Assembly (NCBI RefSeq): GCF_965638725.1
Contig: NC_134951.1
Span: 29,767,746-29,831,745 of the forward strand
Length of the DNA: 64,000 nt
Direction: 5' to 3'
Source of the DNA: Aptenodytes patagonicus
Taxonomy: Eukaryota > Chordata > Aves > Sphenisciformes > Spheniscidae
The notes beneath the pieces are model-generated. The model was not told the DNA's origin and searched no databases. It saw nothing but the letters and a program-made list of their open reading frames with translations. Below are positions 24,977 through 37,038 of this stretch, one piece after another (the first letter of the stretch is position 1; each line of letters begins with the position of its first letter). The translations under genes were made by a program, and so were the position numbers.

Positions 24977-27900
24977 GCGGACACTGGACTGCAGCCCAGT
25001 TTACCTTCTGGCAGAACTTCAGTAAACCACAGAAAAAGCGCTAGCTAGCATTAAGCCACAGTTCAGCACACCAGGAGGAATGACAGCAGAACTCAACTGT
25101 GTTTGCAAATGCCTTTACAGATATTTGAGTGAGTCCCGTAGATTAAATGCACTTTTGCAGGTGCACTAATGAATGTCAAAGCCAAAGGAAGCTCAAATAG
25201 GGTATCCAGCTTCGTGTGCTTGCTTTTAAGTTTTTTGACAGTGGTTGTGTATGCATGAGAATTGTCACCTATTACCATTGTCAATTAATGGCCTCAAGAA
25301 ACAGTCTTTGAATTGTCAGTTACTGCCTGTTTAAAGCTTGGAAACTTTCATGTACATGCCACCTACATCTTAGGGCCTGGAGACATTACCATGCATAGTA
25401 TCAAAACCGTTCTCAAAATGTCGGAGTTCTCAGCTGTTTTGCAGACAGGCTGAAATAGAATTAAACCCTATAGTTGAAGTACCTACTTGAACTAACGAGG
25501 CAGGTTTAATTAAATAACTTTATGGTATCAAATTCCCCTGCACACTGAAAGAGAGAAATTTGAGAGTATTTCTGCTGCACGTATAAACATATATATATGC
25601 ATCTGTATTGTAAGAACAGTTTTAAATTAAAAAGTGACCAAGATTGCATTATTTCCCTTCTTCTCCCATAGTGACTTCCACCTCAAATATCCTCAGTTTA
25701 CAAAGAAACAAAAAAAACACCCCACAACATTTATTTAACTGCCAGTTCTGCAAGTTCAACCCAAAATCCAGGATTCAAGTTAAGTCCTCCAAACTACTTA
25801 CACATTCTCTCTAATAGTAAAGATTGCTAATTAAAGCTAGGTCTTAGTTTTCTATAGCAGGAAGATTACCTACACTCACTCAGTATATTACTTCACAAAC
25901 GCACAAGGAAGAAGCAACTGCATTTGCTCTTTCTTGGTTCTATCAGGTCTCAAAAAATAGACCACAACCTTTTTTTTGTGGTTCTCTTGTTGGTTTTTTG
26001 GGGTTTTTTTTAATCTTAGCTAAGGGTTACTCCCATAAAGATCTGAATCAGGATTTAAAATATCAAATGTAAGATTTTACATTTAATTTCTCATTCCACT
26101 GCCTCATTAACAAGCTTTCCCTGATGCTTCTTTGCATGCCTTATGTTTATTTTAGGAGATATTATTCTTATCTTCTAAAACCTAAACTCTAAGCAGCGCT
26201 GGAACCATTTCTTAGATATTGAAGACTGTGATTTGGCATGTGTCGTATTCCAAGATAAGTCCACATATTCAAAGCGATTAAAAGCAATTCTCTTTTACAT
26301 AACCTGAACAAAATTACTTTTCCAACCAAGTTCATGAAATACTACATCAATAACCTGCTTTCCAGTTCCTAAGTGGGCCCCCAAGTGTATACATACGAGC
26401 CCTTGTGTGAACCTAGGGTTTAGATGTGAATTTAGAATAGTTTTTAATCACCCATGCTGCATTACACTGCTGTTTTACACAATGTGTTTGTTTTTTCCTA
26501 TCATAAGGTTAGGATTCCTATCAAAGCAGGTAAGCTGTAACACTAGGAAAATCTGATGATGTGTAAGCAAATAGCCAAACAGCATCCCCAGTCATGCCTC
26601 AAGATACCCTTTAAATACTCTTTCCTGTCTAAATCTATAAACCACAGAAGCTGGCCTGTTCTCCAAGCAGTCCTATCATTCTCTGACAAGAAGGCTTGCA
26701 ACCCTCCACAGCCACCTTGCCTTTGCGATGGCTTGTCCCAGTTCCTTCCCTGTTACCTCAGGGCACCACAAGCCTACGGTAGGAATGGAACAATTATTTA
26801 AGAACAAAAATAAATCGGAGTACTGCTTGATCAGTGGTCTGCAAGGGAAAGTTTAATTTAGAATATACTAGCACATTCCCCAAGCATGTCCCTCTTCCAC
26901 CCCTGCCTCCTCCATTTTCCATCTCATCACTTTTCCTCAGCTTGGGCAGTGTACGGTATACATCAAGAATCTGCCGTAAGGAATTAACTTTAAATATTAA
27001 AAATACAGTAAGAAGGAGAATAAGAAATAACACACAGATTGCTAAATCATGCAAGTGCTGCTCAACATCTAGTACAAAGAAAGGACTCTCCTCTGTCCAG
27101 TGTGCTTGTTTGAAGTGCAAACTGGTGAGAGAATTTATGCCATCACAGCATGTGAAGATGGGTCTGCACTTTGTCAAGCATTAAATAGATGCATAACGGA
27201 TAAGAGACTTAACAAGCTTATATAAAAAAAAGATACCTAGGGTGGAATTTAGATATCTATTAAGATACCTAGATTCAGATACCAACAACATATCTAAACG
27301 GGTCTCTCCTTCAGGAGCTACTAGTCTAAGCTCCCGTTATAGCCAATGAAAAATTTAGTCAATACATTCAGTGAGGCTTGAAGAACTGTTCAGCTCATCC
27401 TGAAGCAGACACCTACACTAGGTCAGCTGAGTAGTTCTACAGACTATAAACTGTAAATGCTTACAGCGAGCTTATCTTGCTGTATAAGAAGATGCTGTTT
27501 TTGCAAAGTCACTTTCCGATTCCGGCTGCACTTTACACGCAGGAAGGTAGCGGCAGCAGATGAGAAGGGAATGATGCCTCGACCTAGTTGTATCATTTTG
27601 TTCTCTCTAGCACAAAGAAGAAGGATAAATATAATGCCTCGATCTGACATGATTATGCATTTCAGTGTAGTTAGTGCTATCGATTTAGATAATCATAAAT
27701 TAAGTCTTGTAAGAACTATGTTTCACTTCCAGTCTGCTCTACTATTTACCCTGCCGTCCTGAAGCCAAGTGCTGTATTTAAGCAGCTGAATGGACAGGGG
27801 CGATAAGGACATTGGCACAACTTGCAAGAAATGTGCCTTTGCCCAAATGTCAACTGCAGTTAGTTTCTATAGCTGATGTAGTGTTTTCACATTTCAGCCG

Positions 27901-30900
27901 TAACTCATGTTTCATTCCCGCTGATGAGTCAGGAACAGCAAACCACTGACTCTCCTTGATGCAAGGCAGTAGGGCACAAAGGAGCACAGCAGGGGCTCAG
28001 ACACTTTGGACAGCAGAAGAACCCAGATAACAGGTACCCAGGCTCACAGGCAAACTAGAAGCACAAAGAATCAGCTCAAAACAGCCAGCTTTCCTAGCAC
28101 TAGGTTGAGATCAGCCGTATCAGCTGTGGGCCTGATGACCTGCTCAAGCATCTCTGCAACACAGTGCCGAGTCCTTGCCCAGGGGAGCTGGAGGGGCCCG
28201 AGCATGCCCTCCTCAGAGCCTGAGACCCCTCCGGACCACAGAGCAGGGGAGGCAGGCTGAGAGGCTGCGGCTCTGGATGGCACCCACTCACATTTGACAC
28301 GGCCAGGCCCAATAGCCCAGCTCAGCTGAATTGGATCCTGTATGAAAACAGCAAGGTGACTTCACCCTGTGCCCTGCGTGGTTCTTCCACAGCACATCCA
28401 AGGTGCCTCTCCTGAAAAAAGTCTGGGAGAGGAAGAGAGCATGAGTGACGTTCCCATGCCCTAGGAAAACACATGTAACAGCCCAGGAGCAGAAACAGCC
28501 CCAGGGGTTGTACTACCCTGTTCATGTCGTGCTTGCTTTCATTTAATAGCCTCAGCCTAAAGTGCTGAGCTGTTTCTGCAGGGGCATCCACAACCTGATC
28601 TGTCACCCTAATAATCTAACCACAGTAACTGAGAAATCAGTGTAGATGGTTAAGCTTTTCTGAGCTGTATGTGATCTATGGACCCCTGCACGATCCTTTC
28701 TGAGAACAGTTTCTACAGCAGATGTGGTAATACATGTGCTCACCACAAGTACAACCTCAGCTATTTTAATTCACAGTTTCAATCTGAGGTTAGTTTTGGC
28801 CAGAAAACAGTAGCTAGAAGTTCCCATTCTGTACATGTGTACAACGTGGCTGCTAACAGTCAGACGGCGACGAGCCTTGCTCCACTTGGATCCCCTTGAA
28901 ACCCGGGCTCTGCTTGCTTGCAAGCAGCTGCTGGCGTGCACCAGGAATGTGCACTGTAAACAGGCATACAAAGTAACTGAAGCTGCAACCTCATCTAAAA
29001 TGCACATTTCCAGAGATAACAGTAGATACTGAGAAGCCTGAATATGTAAATACTTACATGGTAGCTAGAAGGTTGTTGAACTATATTAATGTGAAACTAA
29101 ATAGTAAGAACTTTTATTATGTACCGGATCTTTATGCAGTGGTTGTCCCCATCCTGTTAGAGAACTGTGAGGATGTGTTCATTTATAATGCAGGTCCCGA
29201 TATACAGTGTATCGAGACCATGCCTTACCCATTGATGTGGACTGTCACACAATGTCAGTATTTTATCGGGTGATCGATGGAGCTAGGAGGAGATCCCCTC
29301 AGCATTTCAATGCTCTGCAGACTGTTGGATGCCAGAATAGGGATGCAGGCAACCAGATGGCCATAGAAATATAGAGGACATTTCTACACTACACTGTAGT
29401 ACGGAGTAAAGGTACCCGAGTTAACCCGAGTTAGCTCAGGAACCCAAGTGGTCTTGCTGCAGCAACGGGGGAATTGCCATATATTTTGTGATACAGTTGC
29501 CAAACAGGCTGTTTCTCAGCATAGACCGATGCTTGCTAGGCTATCTAAAGGCAGCGTGGCAGTGAATAAAGCTGACAAACAGCGATGGACAGACGACATA
29601 TAGTAAGCAGAATCTCGGTGGTACCTAGTTTGCCATGTAACAGCTCAGTGTAACATACTCTGTCTAGGCCACGTTATTGGACATGTTACAAAAAATGGAT
29701 AAAAGGATTTGTCCTTATACAGTGTAACCTGTATTTATAGCTCTCCATTCATTCCTGTAAATAAGTGCTTTCATACATCTAAGAAAACAATTTATTTTTG
29801 TCTCTTATTTATTTTCCCTTGAACCTGTTCCTTAACTCTTAGACGGCTAATGGAAAAACAGTTTAAGCATCCTGGGGGAAAAGTGTGTCAAACACAAAGG
29901 TAAAATATTTTCAGGCTGATTCAGCTCTGCAAAGACAAAGAGACGTCCTTTGAATAGGTGAATGACTGTATTTTTCTGGCTAGTCCTGTACATTTCTGTT
30001 GCTCCTTGAATGCTCTCCCTCCAATCAAACAGAAGACTCAAATTCAGCTTGGAGGGTTCTGCCGATTTCTCTTTCCACTGGAGCTGTACCTATCTGGAGC
30101 GGTTTGTAAATAACTGCAATGCTCGGGATGAATTCTGGTGCAACTCTTCAAAGACTATTCATTATTGTTTTGTAAGGTATCTAGAACTGTATTTTTAGGC
30201 AACTGTCTCACAATCAGCCTCAGAAGGGGGACAATTATGGCAAAGGTATGCTTAGGGATAAATTTATAAACACTTTTTCTGGGTATCAATTGTTGGCAAA
30301 GTCAATATATACATTTACCAGAGATTATTGTACTGTAGTTTTGCATCCATTGTACCATACTGGATGATTTAGCAAATTCATTTGCTCTTAAAAATTGTCA
30401 TCAGTCTTGGCTGACCTATTTCACTACCAGTCTTGTCACAACAATAGACTGAATATATGTATATAACCTTGTAGTAACTGTTCAGTATACTAAGAAGAAA
30501 ATGTGGGGTCTGCAAAACTCAAACGACCAAATGTTATTCCTTTGCTACAGCTGTGGTTAATACATGCTGCCAGCCCTCCCAAAGAGTCCTTTCACAAAGT
30601 GTCAACTCCTGTTTGCCTTACTGGTGTACTGGTGTACACCTGGGTTATGTGAAGTCAGAATTTACAGTGGACTGTAAAACTTCTACGGATTTGCTTCCTA
30701 GTAGGTTTATACCTGTAGGTCTCAGTGGAAGCATTCGCAGGAAACTTGCCCAAAATACATGAGTCAAAATTAAATAAATACAAAAAGATACCATAGTGCT
30801 CCTGACTACCCACTGACACTGATACCTGCAGTTCCTGAGATCATACTATTTCTAGTTTAAAAGGTAAGATAAGGGAAAACTGTAAAGCTCAGAGAAAATT

Positions 30901-32464
30901 TCAGGCAAAAGATTTATAAATCTGGTGATTTTTTTTTCCCCCAATAATATGAAAACCATCAACTACTGGTTTAGCAATTGGCACAATTATCCCTTCACAA
31001 TCTCATAAAAAAACCCCACCATTTAAAAATCCTGAATGAGAACCTTCCTTTGCAACAATCCTTACACCCAAATCATGAGATTTTAAGAATCATACCATTT
31101 GGATTAATTCCTTCCAGCCTAAGGGCTAGAAGCTTACTTCCTTTTTAATTGAAAGGTAAAAATCTCAGATAATCCCATGACTCCAGAGGTTTAGACAATA
31201 AGGAAAACTAATTCAGAAAGAAACTTAAATCACAAGAAGTAGCAACACCAACACGTGAAGCAGTCCCTTTAAATTGTAAAGTACAGAAGACACTCAAACC
31301 TCTTTGTAAAGTATAAGCTGCTAAACATTTAAACGTATCAAGACCAAGCCCCCAAAGTACTCAGAGAAGATTCCTACACTTCATGAAAAACCAAACTTCT
31401 ACAGAGAGCATGAGAAGAGTTGTCAGTGAATCACTGATAACATTCACATTTTTGAATATACAAGGAATAATAATAATTAAAAAAACCCGACGTAGTCCCT
31501 ATTTTGGTAAAACTCTCACTGAGTTACATTGTTACTTTGGTGTGGTTTTGGTTGAGCACAGACATTTCATTCTACAACTGATCTCAAAATAAAGAAAGAA
31601 TAGTGCAAATAGCTACACAAAAGTCTGATTTGTCATGTAAGCAATGAATATTTCTGTTGGAAATTTACTTGTTTTCTTTTTACAGCCATGGCATATCTAG
31701 GTCTCCCTCAGATTAGAAACATTAACTATTCTGGGTGCGATTTCTATGTGACTTCATGGAGTATCTATAGCACCCTGGGGGATGGAGGGAATCTTAAGAG
31801 CCGTTATAGTCATAATGAACTTAAAGGACTGCAAAAAAAAAAAATAAAAAAATAGACCTGACAAACTTCAGATGGTAGTAAATGAATGTTAGTGGGGAGG
31901 TAGAGACACCACTGTATTACCTCAGGAAACACATCTTCTTGCTGGTTAATTTTTCTGTTATGAAGCACCTCAAACAAAGACAGACTTTAACCTACTTTAT
32001 ATTCATAATGATTCATGCAAATTTACCTCCTTTTGAGGCAGGGGGTCAAGTGTTTGAATTCATTCTATAATGAGTAATATCTGCATAGACTTTTTCAGTA
32101 TAATAATGAGGCATGTTTTGCAGAGACATTCAAAATCAAGACCCACAAAAACAGACAAACTATTTGTGGATTCAATTCACCAGTGGCATATAAAAATCAG
32201 AATAAGGATCATAAATACATTTTCAAATTTAGTATTTACCCTCCCATAGTATGGTGTCTTATTTTTTAATGTGGGGTTCAGTACTAAAGGAGAGGGATTA
32301 AATAGTTCTTCCTGTATATAGACAAAGACAATAGGCATGCACCATGAGAGCTGTGGCTCTGGCAAAGAACCTCAACATAAATTTGCTACGCATCTATTTT
32401 TCCAAATATAAGGCTTTCCTGTCAGGCAGCCAATCATGCAGGAATTGCCAACCGTTCTGTAGAT

Positions 32465-32585
32465 AGGGCAATTATAATTCTCTGTGCACTGCCACTAGAC
32501 CACCTGCATCCTCACGTGTGATGTGAGTCGGATTTGAACCCAGCTCTCAGGAGATGAATGCCAACCCACCGCTATTTACTATCAA
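32465..32585 (-). repeat. tRNA-derived SINE-like fragment
   Basis: Read on the minus strand, the segment contains TAGCGGTGGGTTGGCATTC followed by GAGAGCTGGGTTCAAATCC, in the order and spacing of A-box-like and B-box sequences of a tRNA-derived SINE of the MIR type. The part that follows also includes GGTCTAGTGG. It does not fold into an intact tRNA as far as I can see. Confidence 0.4.
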
Positions 32586-32719
32586 CCTGTTTTTCATTAT
32601 CTTTTATTATCATTAAGAAACACCATTTATAACTGCACCTGACAAACAACTAAGCATAGTGGAAGCTAGCAGACGGACCTCGTGCTATAGAACTTGGAGT
32701 TGAGATGTTATGTTCATTT

Positions 32720-32733
32720 GGGGGGGGGGGGGG
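32720..32733 (+). repeat. Poly-G run (G14)
   Basis: Fourteen uninterrupted G residues in an AT-rich intron. Such runs are mutation- and sequencing-prone, so the exact length is uncertain. Confidence 0.9.
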
Positions 32734-34470
32734 AATTATGCAAAGCCCATATTTTCATGTATCATGCTTTGCTTTCATCAACATCTTATTGGAGTTGGAA
32801 GTGCATAATGTTTTGTGCTGATATAGAATGAGAATGTCAAATTCTGTTTCAGATAATGCTGCCAGTGTTTTCATGGGAGTATGCCTGTAATTTGTTATTA
32901 ATCAATTCAATTAGATTCGTTAAAATAAGGGTTTACTTGAAAAAAAAATTGGAAAATGAAAATTTAATGATGTCAAATGAGTCATCGTTTTCTCTTAAGA
33001 ATTGAAAGTCTATCATCAGATAACGAAGGGGAAAACAGCTCCACCACTTACTTAAAAGGGTAGTTTAGACCATTAGCTGTGGTGTTACTCTGTATAAACA
33101 AAATGTAGACAATTATGAAAGAATGTTACAGTTCTTATTGGTTTATTCTAGCATGTTTCAGTAAATGGAAACTTCTAGGAAATATTTTAAATGTGTCTAG
33201 TTCTAACTGGGTGATATGCAAATAACCACATGCTGGATTAATAAAAATAAATTAGTCACTTTGCAAACTTCCCTTTTAAGAGTCACCGTACAGGACGACG
33301 TGTATTTCAAAAGGGCGTAACACATTAAACTTCATCCTTATCTAGGCTCAAGAGTGAGAGAATTTTACATGGAAACCAAGTATTTCATGTTGGAAGAACT
33401 AAATCATGAAAAAATCTTTTGACATCTGGAGGGACACGTTTGTTTGTTCACTTTACTGCAGCACTGTTCGGTCAAAAACAAAACCAGACTGTTCAAGGTT
33501 TAAAGATAGGACACTCCCGATGTCATCTCCTTTTTGTGATTGTGGGTACAAATTTCAAAATAGTTAGGAGTTTAAAACTAATTGCCAATACAAGCCACAT
33601 TGCAAAAATGTATCCCATGCACACTTTTGAAAACATTACTCATAACTGGGTAATTTTCTGACCCACAACCGGGTAAGGAAAAATGCAAATAATTTAAAAC
33701 AAAAGATCATTTTAGCACAAAACCCTCTCTCAGGGCTTCCAGAGTAGCAGGCAGTGGCATGAGGATATGCCTTAAATCAATAGCAGGAAACCAGGCAAGA
33801 GAAATACCTAGACAGGGCAGCATGGAAACAAAGTGGATGCTAAAACAAGTATTATTTTCCGTATTTTCCCAGCAATTATGCTCCTCATTCAGAATCCCTA
33901 GGAAGTGACTGGCTTTTCTGTTATACTTTTAGCACTGGCATGTGAAAGTTTTGATTCCCCTGACCTATGAATAGAGAGTCATGAAATGAGGCGCCTGCCA
34001 AGCAGGCTTGTAGTCCGGATCCTTCTGGGATCTCCCGCGGCAGGGTCCAAGCCAAGCGGGCAACTTCCCTGACAAGGAGCAAGGCGCAGGTGAGGGCTGG
34101 CGGCAAAGCAAGCGAGCAGAAGCTCTGCAGTCGCAAAACCTACCAGCTCTGCACGTATTTACAGTGCGGTCAATAACTGGGCTCGGGATTGCTTTTTGGA
34201 CAGAGGGAGGTCTGGCACGTACAGCAAGCACAGCTTTTCTCGAAGTAACCAATTGCTTTGGAAATTACACAAATCAGCAGGCCGGTTAGGAGAATACGAA
34301 CGAAGAGCTGACGTTTTGTGTGGAAAAAACAAGAAATGAAAGAGGACATTATGTCTTTCATGCAAAATGAAAAGTTTGCTACGTGATTTCATTAACAAAA
34401 GACCACAACGATATGTACTCAGGTAAATAGAACAACTTCTGACCTTGAAATTGCGTGCTAAATAAATTAC

Positions 34471-34505
34471 CTCAGAGCGAAAGTGATGAGTTCTCATGAC
34501 AGCAT
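34471..34505 (-). CDS. DST: DST coding exon 2 (35 bp)
   Basis: A very small exon that completes an Asp codon (61) and encodes AVMRTHHFRSE (62-72). The acceptor is cttccag ending at 34506 after a good pyrimidine tract; the donor is gtaattta from 34470. Phase fits both neighbours: exon 1 leaves a single G, so G+AT gives Asp, and exon 3 begins in phase 0. The residues match the segment that follows the membrane anchor in the transmembrane dystonin isoform. It is separated from exon 1 by only 434 bp. Confidence 0.93.
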
Positions 34506-34939
34506 CTGGAAGGGAAGCAGAAAGACACACAGGCTGCATCCATCTCCACCTCAGATTTCGCTCCGGCTAACGGTTTTATGTAATTGCTCGCCCTTCAGCG
34601 CATATTCCTGGACGGGGTCTGGCTCTCCCGGCGCAGCTGGCAGCTCCGCCCGGCATTTATATTTAATTCACCGGGAAGAAGTTGAGCATAAAGTTCTGCT
34701 GCACTTGAGAGACCGGGGAGGTCTGGGGGGTTTCCCGGCCCCTCACTTCCCTCCGGCGGGCCGAGGCTTCGCTAAGGGATGGGTGGAGACAAGGCTGCCG
34801 CAGTCCTGGGCTCGGCTTGAATTTTCTTTAAAGCCTTTGCCCGGCTAAACTGAGGCAGAGCGGGCCTCCGCCGGCAGAAACCGCGGGATGGGCCCGGGCC
34901 ACCCCCCCTCCGCCCTCGGCGACGAGCAGCATCTCTTAC

Positions 34940-35120
34940 CTCGGCTCCTTGAGCGACCTGAAAAGACGGATTTGATGGGATGCCTCCCCTTCTGGAGCCT
35001 GCGGTGCCAGCAGCAGAAGAATAAAATCGTAGCGATGGTCCCCAGCAGCAGCAGGAGCAAGAAGAGGGCGCACTGGATGCTGTAGGGTCTCAGCAGGACC
35101 AGGAAAGCCGCGGCAATCAT
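34940..35120 (-). CDS. DST: DST coding exon 1 (N-terminal membrane anchor)
   Basis: The exon encodes residues 1-60 plus the first G of codon 61. It starts MIAAAFLVLLRPYSIQ, has one hydrophobic segment at about residues 14-38 with six Leu in a row, then FFCCWHRRLQKGRHP and ends GRSRSR. This is the distinctive first exon of the dystonin isoform that anchors in the ER/nuclear envelope, with a Cys pair after the membrane segment and a basic cytosolic flank fitting an N-terminal signal-anchor. The donor is gtaagaga from 34939. Upstream minus-strand sequence is GC-rich 5' UTR in the CpG island; a longer open frame overlapping it on this strand is in another frame and is not this protein. Confidence 0.95.
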
Positions 35121-35281
35121 GGCTCAAGCGCCCGGCTGCCCCTGTGCGTGCGCGGGTCTGCGGCGAGCGGCGGGGGGCCGGGCAGCGCCGGGCAGCCTCT
35201 CCCCCCGGCAGCGGGGCGGGCATCGCCGCCGGCACCGCGCAGCTGGAGCCGGCAGCCGAGCGGGAGGCGGCGGCGCGGGGG

Positions 35282-35327
35282 TGGAGGAGGCGGAGAAGAA
35301 GAAGGAGGAGGAGGAGGAGGAGGAGCG
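35282..35327 (+). repeat. GGA/GAA triplet repeat
   Basis: A run of GGA and GAA triplets inside the CpG island, upstream of the DST ATG. On the DST sense strand it would be a TCC/CTT tract, probably 5' UTR or core promoter. A second GGA tract is at 35538-35560. Confidence 0.9.
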
Positions 35328-35344
35328 GGATGAAATTCAGGCCG

Positions 35345-35354
35345 TGACTCAGCA
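35345..35354. promoter_or_regulatory. TGACTCAGCA (AP-1/Maf-type) element
   Basis: The ten bases match an AP-1 site continuing into a half Maf-recognition/antioxidant-response element. It lies about 225 bp upstream of the DST ATG in the CpG island. Binding is inferred from the motif only. Confidence 0.35.
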
Positions 35355-35524
35355 GCCACCGCGGCGGCGACGGTTGCGGCGGGGCTTCCCCCTCCGCGCC
35401 CGCGCGGCAGCCAGCAGCGAGGAGCGTGGCGGGCTGAGCGCCCGCGGGCACCGGCGGGGCGGGGCGGGGCGCGGCGCCGCATGGCAGCCGGCGCGGGCAC
35501 GGCACGGCGGGGCGGGGCGGCGGC

Positions 35525-35527
35525 GGG

Positions 35528-35560
<33 letters not shown>
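35525..35560 (+). repeat. G15 run followed by GGA repeats
   Basis: Fifteen Gs (35525-35539) run into seven GGA triplets, all within the CpG island. The tract could form G-quadruplex structures and is likely length-variable. Confidence 0.9.
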
Positions 35561-35628
35561 GTACCGCCGGGAGGGAGGAAGGGGCACGGCGCAGCCCGCC
35601 GCCGCGGGGACTTGGCCGGGGCGGCCGG

Positions 35629-35636
35629 TGACATCA
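35629..35636. promoter_or_regulatory. TGACATCA CRE/ATF-like element
   Basis: One mismatch from the palindromic CRE, located in the CpG island between the DST start and the likely BEND6 start, a common position for such a site in bidirectional promoters. Motif evidence only. Confidence 0.35.
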
Positions 35637-36994
35637 CGCGCTGGAGCTGCTGCAGAGGGAGGCGGAAAATGGCTGCTGCGAGGTACCGGGGGGCGGGAAG
35701 GGGTGGGGGGGGAGAGCGGGCGGCTTCCCCACGCGGGCCGGGGACCCCCTGGGGGGAGAGGGGCTGCCCCCGCTACCGCCGCCGCGGACGGCAGCGACCG
35801 GTGGGGCGCGGCGGCGATCGGCCGTGCAGGTCCGTGTGGGTTGGCGGGGGAAGGGGGGGGGATCTGTAGCGGTTTCCCGGGCGGGCAGACCCTGGACCCG
35901 GGGCACTGATCGCGGCCGGTTTCGTGGCAAAGCTGTCGCGGGGGGAAGGGATTGGGAGATGCTAATGAGATACATCCCGACAAGGTGATTAGGGTCCTCG
36001 TGTTGTGCTGTTCCGTGTTTCTGATGCTGGGATTTAGGCGACGGCTGACTGCGGGAGAGGCTGGGCAGCGGTCCGGGACGCAGCACGGCACCAGTTTTCT
36101 TCTGGGTTGTGCCTTAAGGCACGCACCGTGTGTGGTGCTTATATACCGGGCGGTGTGTAATTTGCACACCCGCCGAGACGCTTCCTACATGAAAGCCGCG
36201 GAGAAGCTGGCTGGTGCAGGGGGTTTGCTGCAGCGAAGGCTGTTACAGAGCAATACCGTGCAGATACCCTCTTACTGCAGGAAACTGCAACATGCCGCAG
36301 CAAGTGTCATCTCCCGTGCCGCTCGTTTACCGCCTTGCCGGAGCTGATGCATCGCATTTAGTATAAAAATCCTGGCATGTGCAGGCTGCAAATGCGGATA
36401 ATAACAAGAGTTTCTCTCTGTCGCTGTTACTACCTCTGTAGACAACTACATCAACTGCTTTGATGATGCTCCATACTTTCAAAGACTGTTTCAGAGGTCT
36501 TTGAAAATGCAGTTTTAAACTCTCTCATACAACGAAACACAAAAAATCACATGCTGAGAATATATCCAGATAATATTTTGCAATATTGTGTTTGCCCGTG
36601 TTACTGGGGAAAAAGTTAGGGTTAACTCGTGACGAAATTCTTACTCTTTTCATGGATCTTTGATGTGAGCATATAAATGAGAGGAACATTTCCAAAACTT
36701 TATAGAAGTAATGAAAATCTCTGTAAACATTGGAATAACATTGAAATGTTACTGCTTTATATGACTGCCATAAAACTATATAGAAAAGCATATGTGCAAA
36801 TTAAACTACAAAATATGCAAGCTGGAAGGACAGAGAGGGAAATGTATCTGTGGTAGCTTAAATAAGAACAGGAAAAACTATCTCTACAATACTAAAATTC
36901 ATTTATCACTGAGCTAATAACACTGTAACACTTTACTGTACCCTTAAGGTTAGGGAAATCCATTTTCATTGAAAGATTCTCTTGATACCAGGTT

Positions 36995-37038
36995 GGGGGG
37001 GGGGGGCTAAGTAAAGAAAGAAAAAAAAAAAAAAAAAA
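36995..37038 (+). repeat. G12 run and A18 run
   Basis: Twelve Gs at 36995-37006 followed, after a short GA-rich spacer, by eighteen As at 37021-37038. A low-complexity tract with likely length polymorphism. Confidence 0.9.

Larger units (their letters stand above)
19528..34470 (-). other. DST: DST intron 2
   Basis: A 14.9-kb intron, donor gtaattta next to 34470, acceptor TAG ending at 19528. It is AT-rich with no credible embedded gene. It contains a 32-base imperfect palindrome near 24.95 kb, a SINE-like piece near 32.5 kb, a G14 run at 32.72 kb and an AT-rich homeodomain/AP-1 motif cluster around 32.9-33.25 kb. Stretches near 27.2-27.4 and 29.4-29.6 kb show short internal repeats suggestive of old unclassified elements that I could not identify. 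Confidence 0.85.
949..35120 (-). other. DST: DST gene, 5' part (four coding exons; continues left of window)
   Basis: This is the 5' end of dystonin (BPAG1), a giant spectraplakin linking actin, microtubules and intermediate filaments. The four exons visible here join with correct phases (181+35+189+208 bp) and encode the first 204 residues of the transmembrane isoform (dystonin-a2/b2 type): a membrane anchor, a basic linker and a Ser-rich acidic segment leading to the calponin-homology actin-binding domain, whose exons lie beyond the left edge. All introns are GT-AG: 34939-34506, 34470-19528 and 19338-1157. The head-to-head arrangement with BEND6 supports the assignment. Family identity rests on recognising the conserved N-terminus; the 5' UTR limit is not determined. 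Confidence 0.93.
34600..36200. promoter_or_regulatory. CpG island, inferred bidirectional DST/BEND6 promoter
   Basis: About 1.6 kb of very GC- and CpG-rich sequence covers the DST start codon (35120) and extends away from it. It holds repeated GC boxes (GGGGCGGGG series, about 35.45-35.52 kb), a TGACTCAGCA element and a TGACATCA element, and no clear TATA box. DST is transcribed leftward from here. BEND6 is the next gene on the + strand and its first coding exon starts with a splice acceptor, so a noncoding first exon must lie upstream; in human the two genes start close together head to head, as I recall. A shared promoter is an inference. A GAG/gtacc donor-like site at 35682-35683, just after a YY1-like AAAATGGC, is one weak candidate for the end of BEND6 exon 1. 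Confidence 0.75.

Noticed and set aside
32465..32585. Possible intact tRNA gene on the minus strand (GGTTCAAATCC)
   Set aside because: Only B-box-like sequence is clear; the arms do not pair into a cloverleaf, so a SINE remnant is more likely.
35671..35682. ATG followed by GCTGCTGCGAG and a gt, as a coding first exon of BEND6
   Set aside because: Joining it to the exon at 48043 gives an in-frame stop before the supported ATG at 48076, so it cannot be the protein start; at most it lies in a 5' UTR.
34936..36169. Proline/alanine/arginine-rich open frames up to 350 codons around the DST start, both strands
   Set aside because: Low-complexity translations of a CpG island, overlapping the DST first exon in other frames, with no domain or homology that I recognise.
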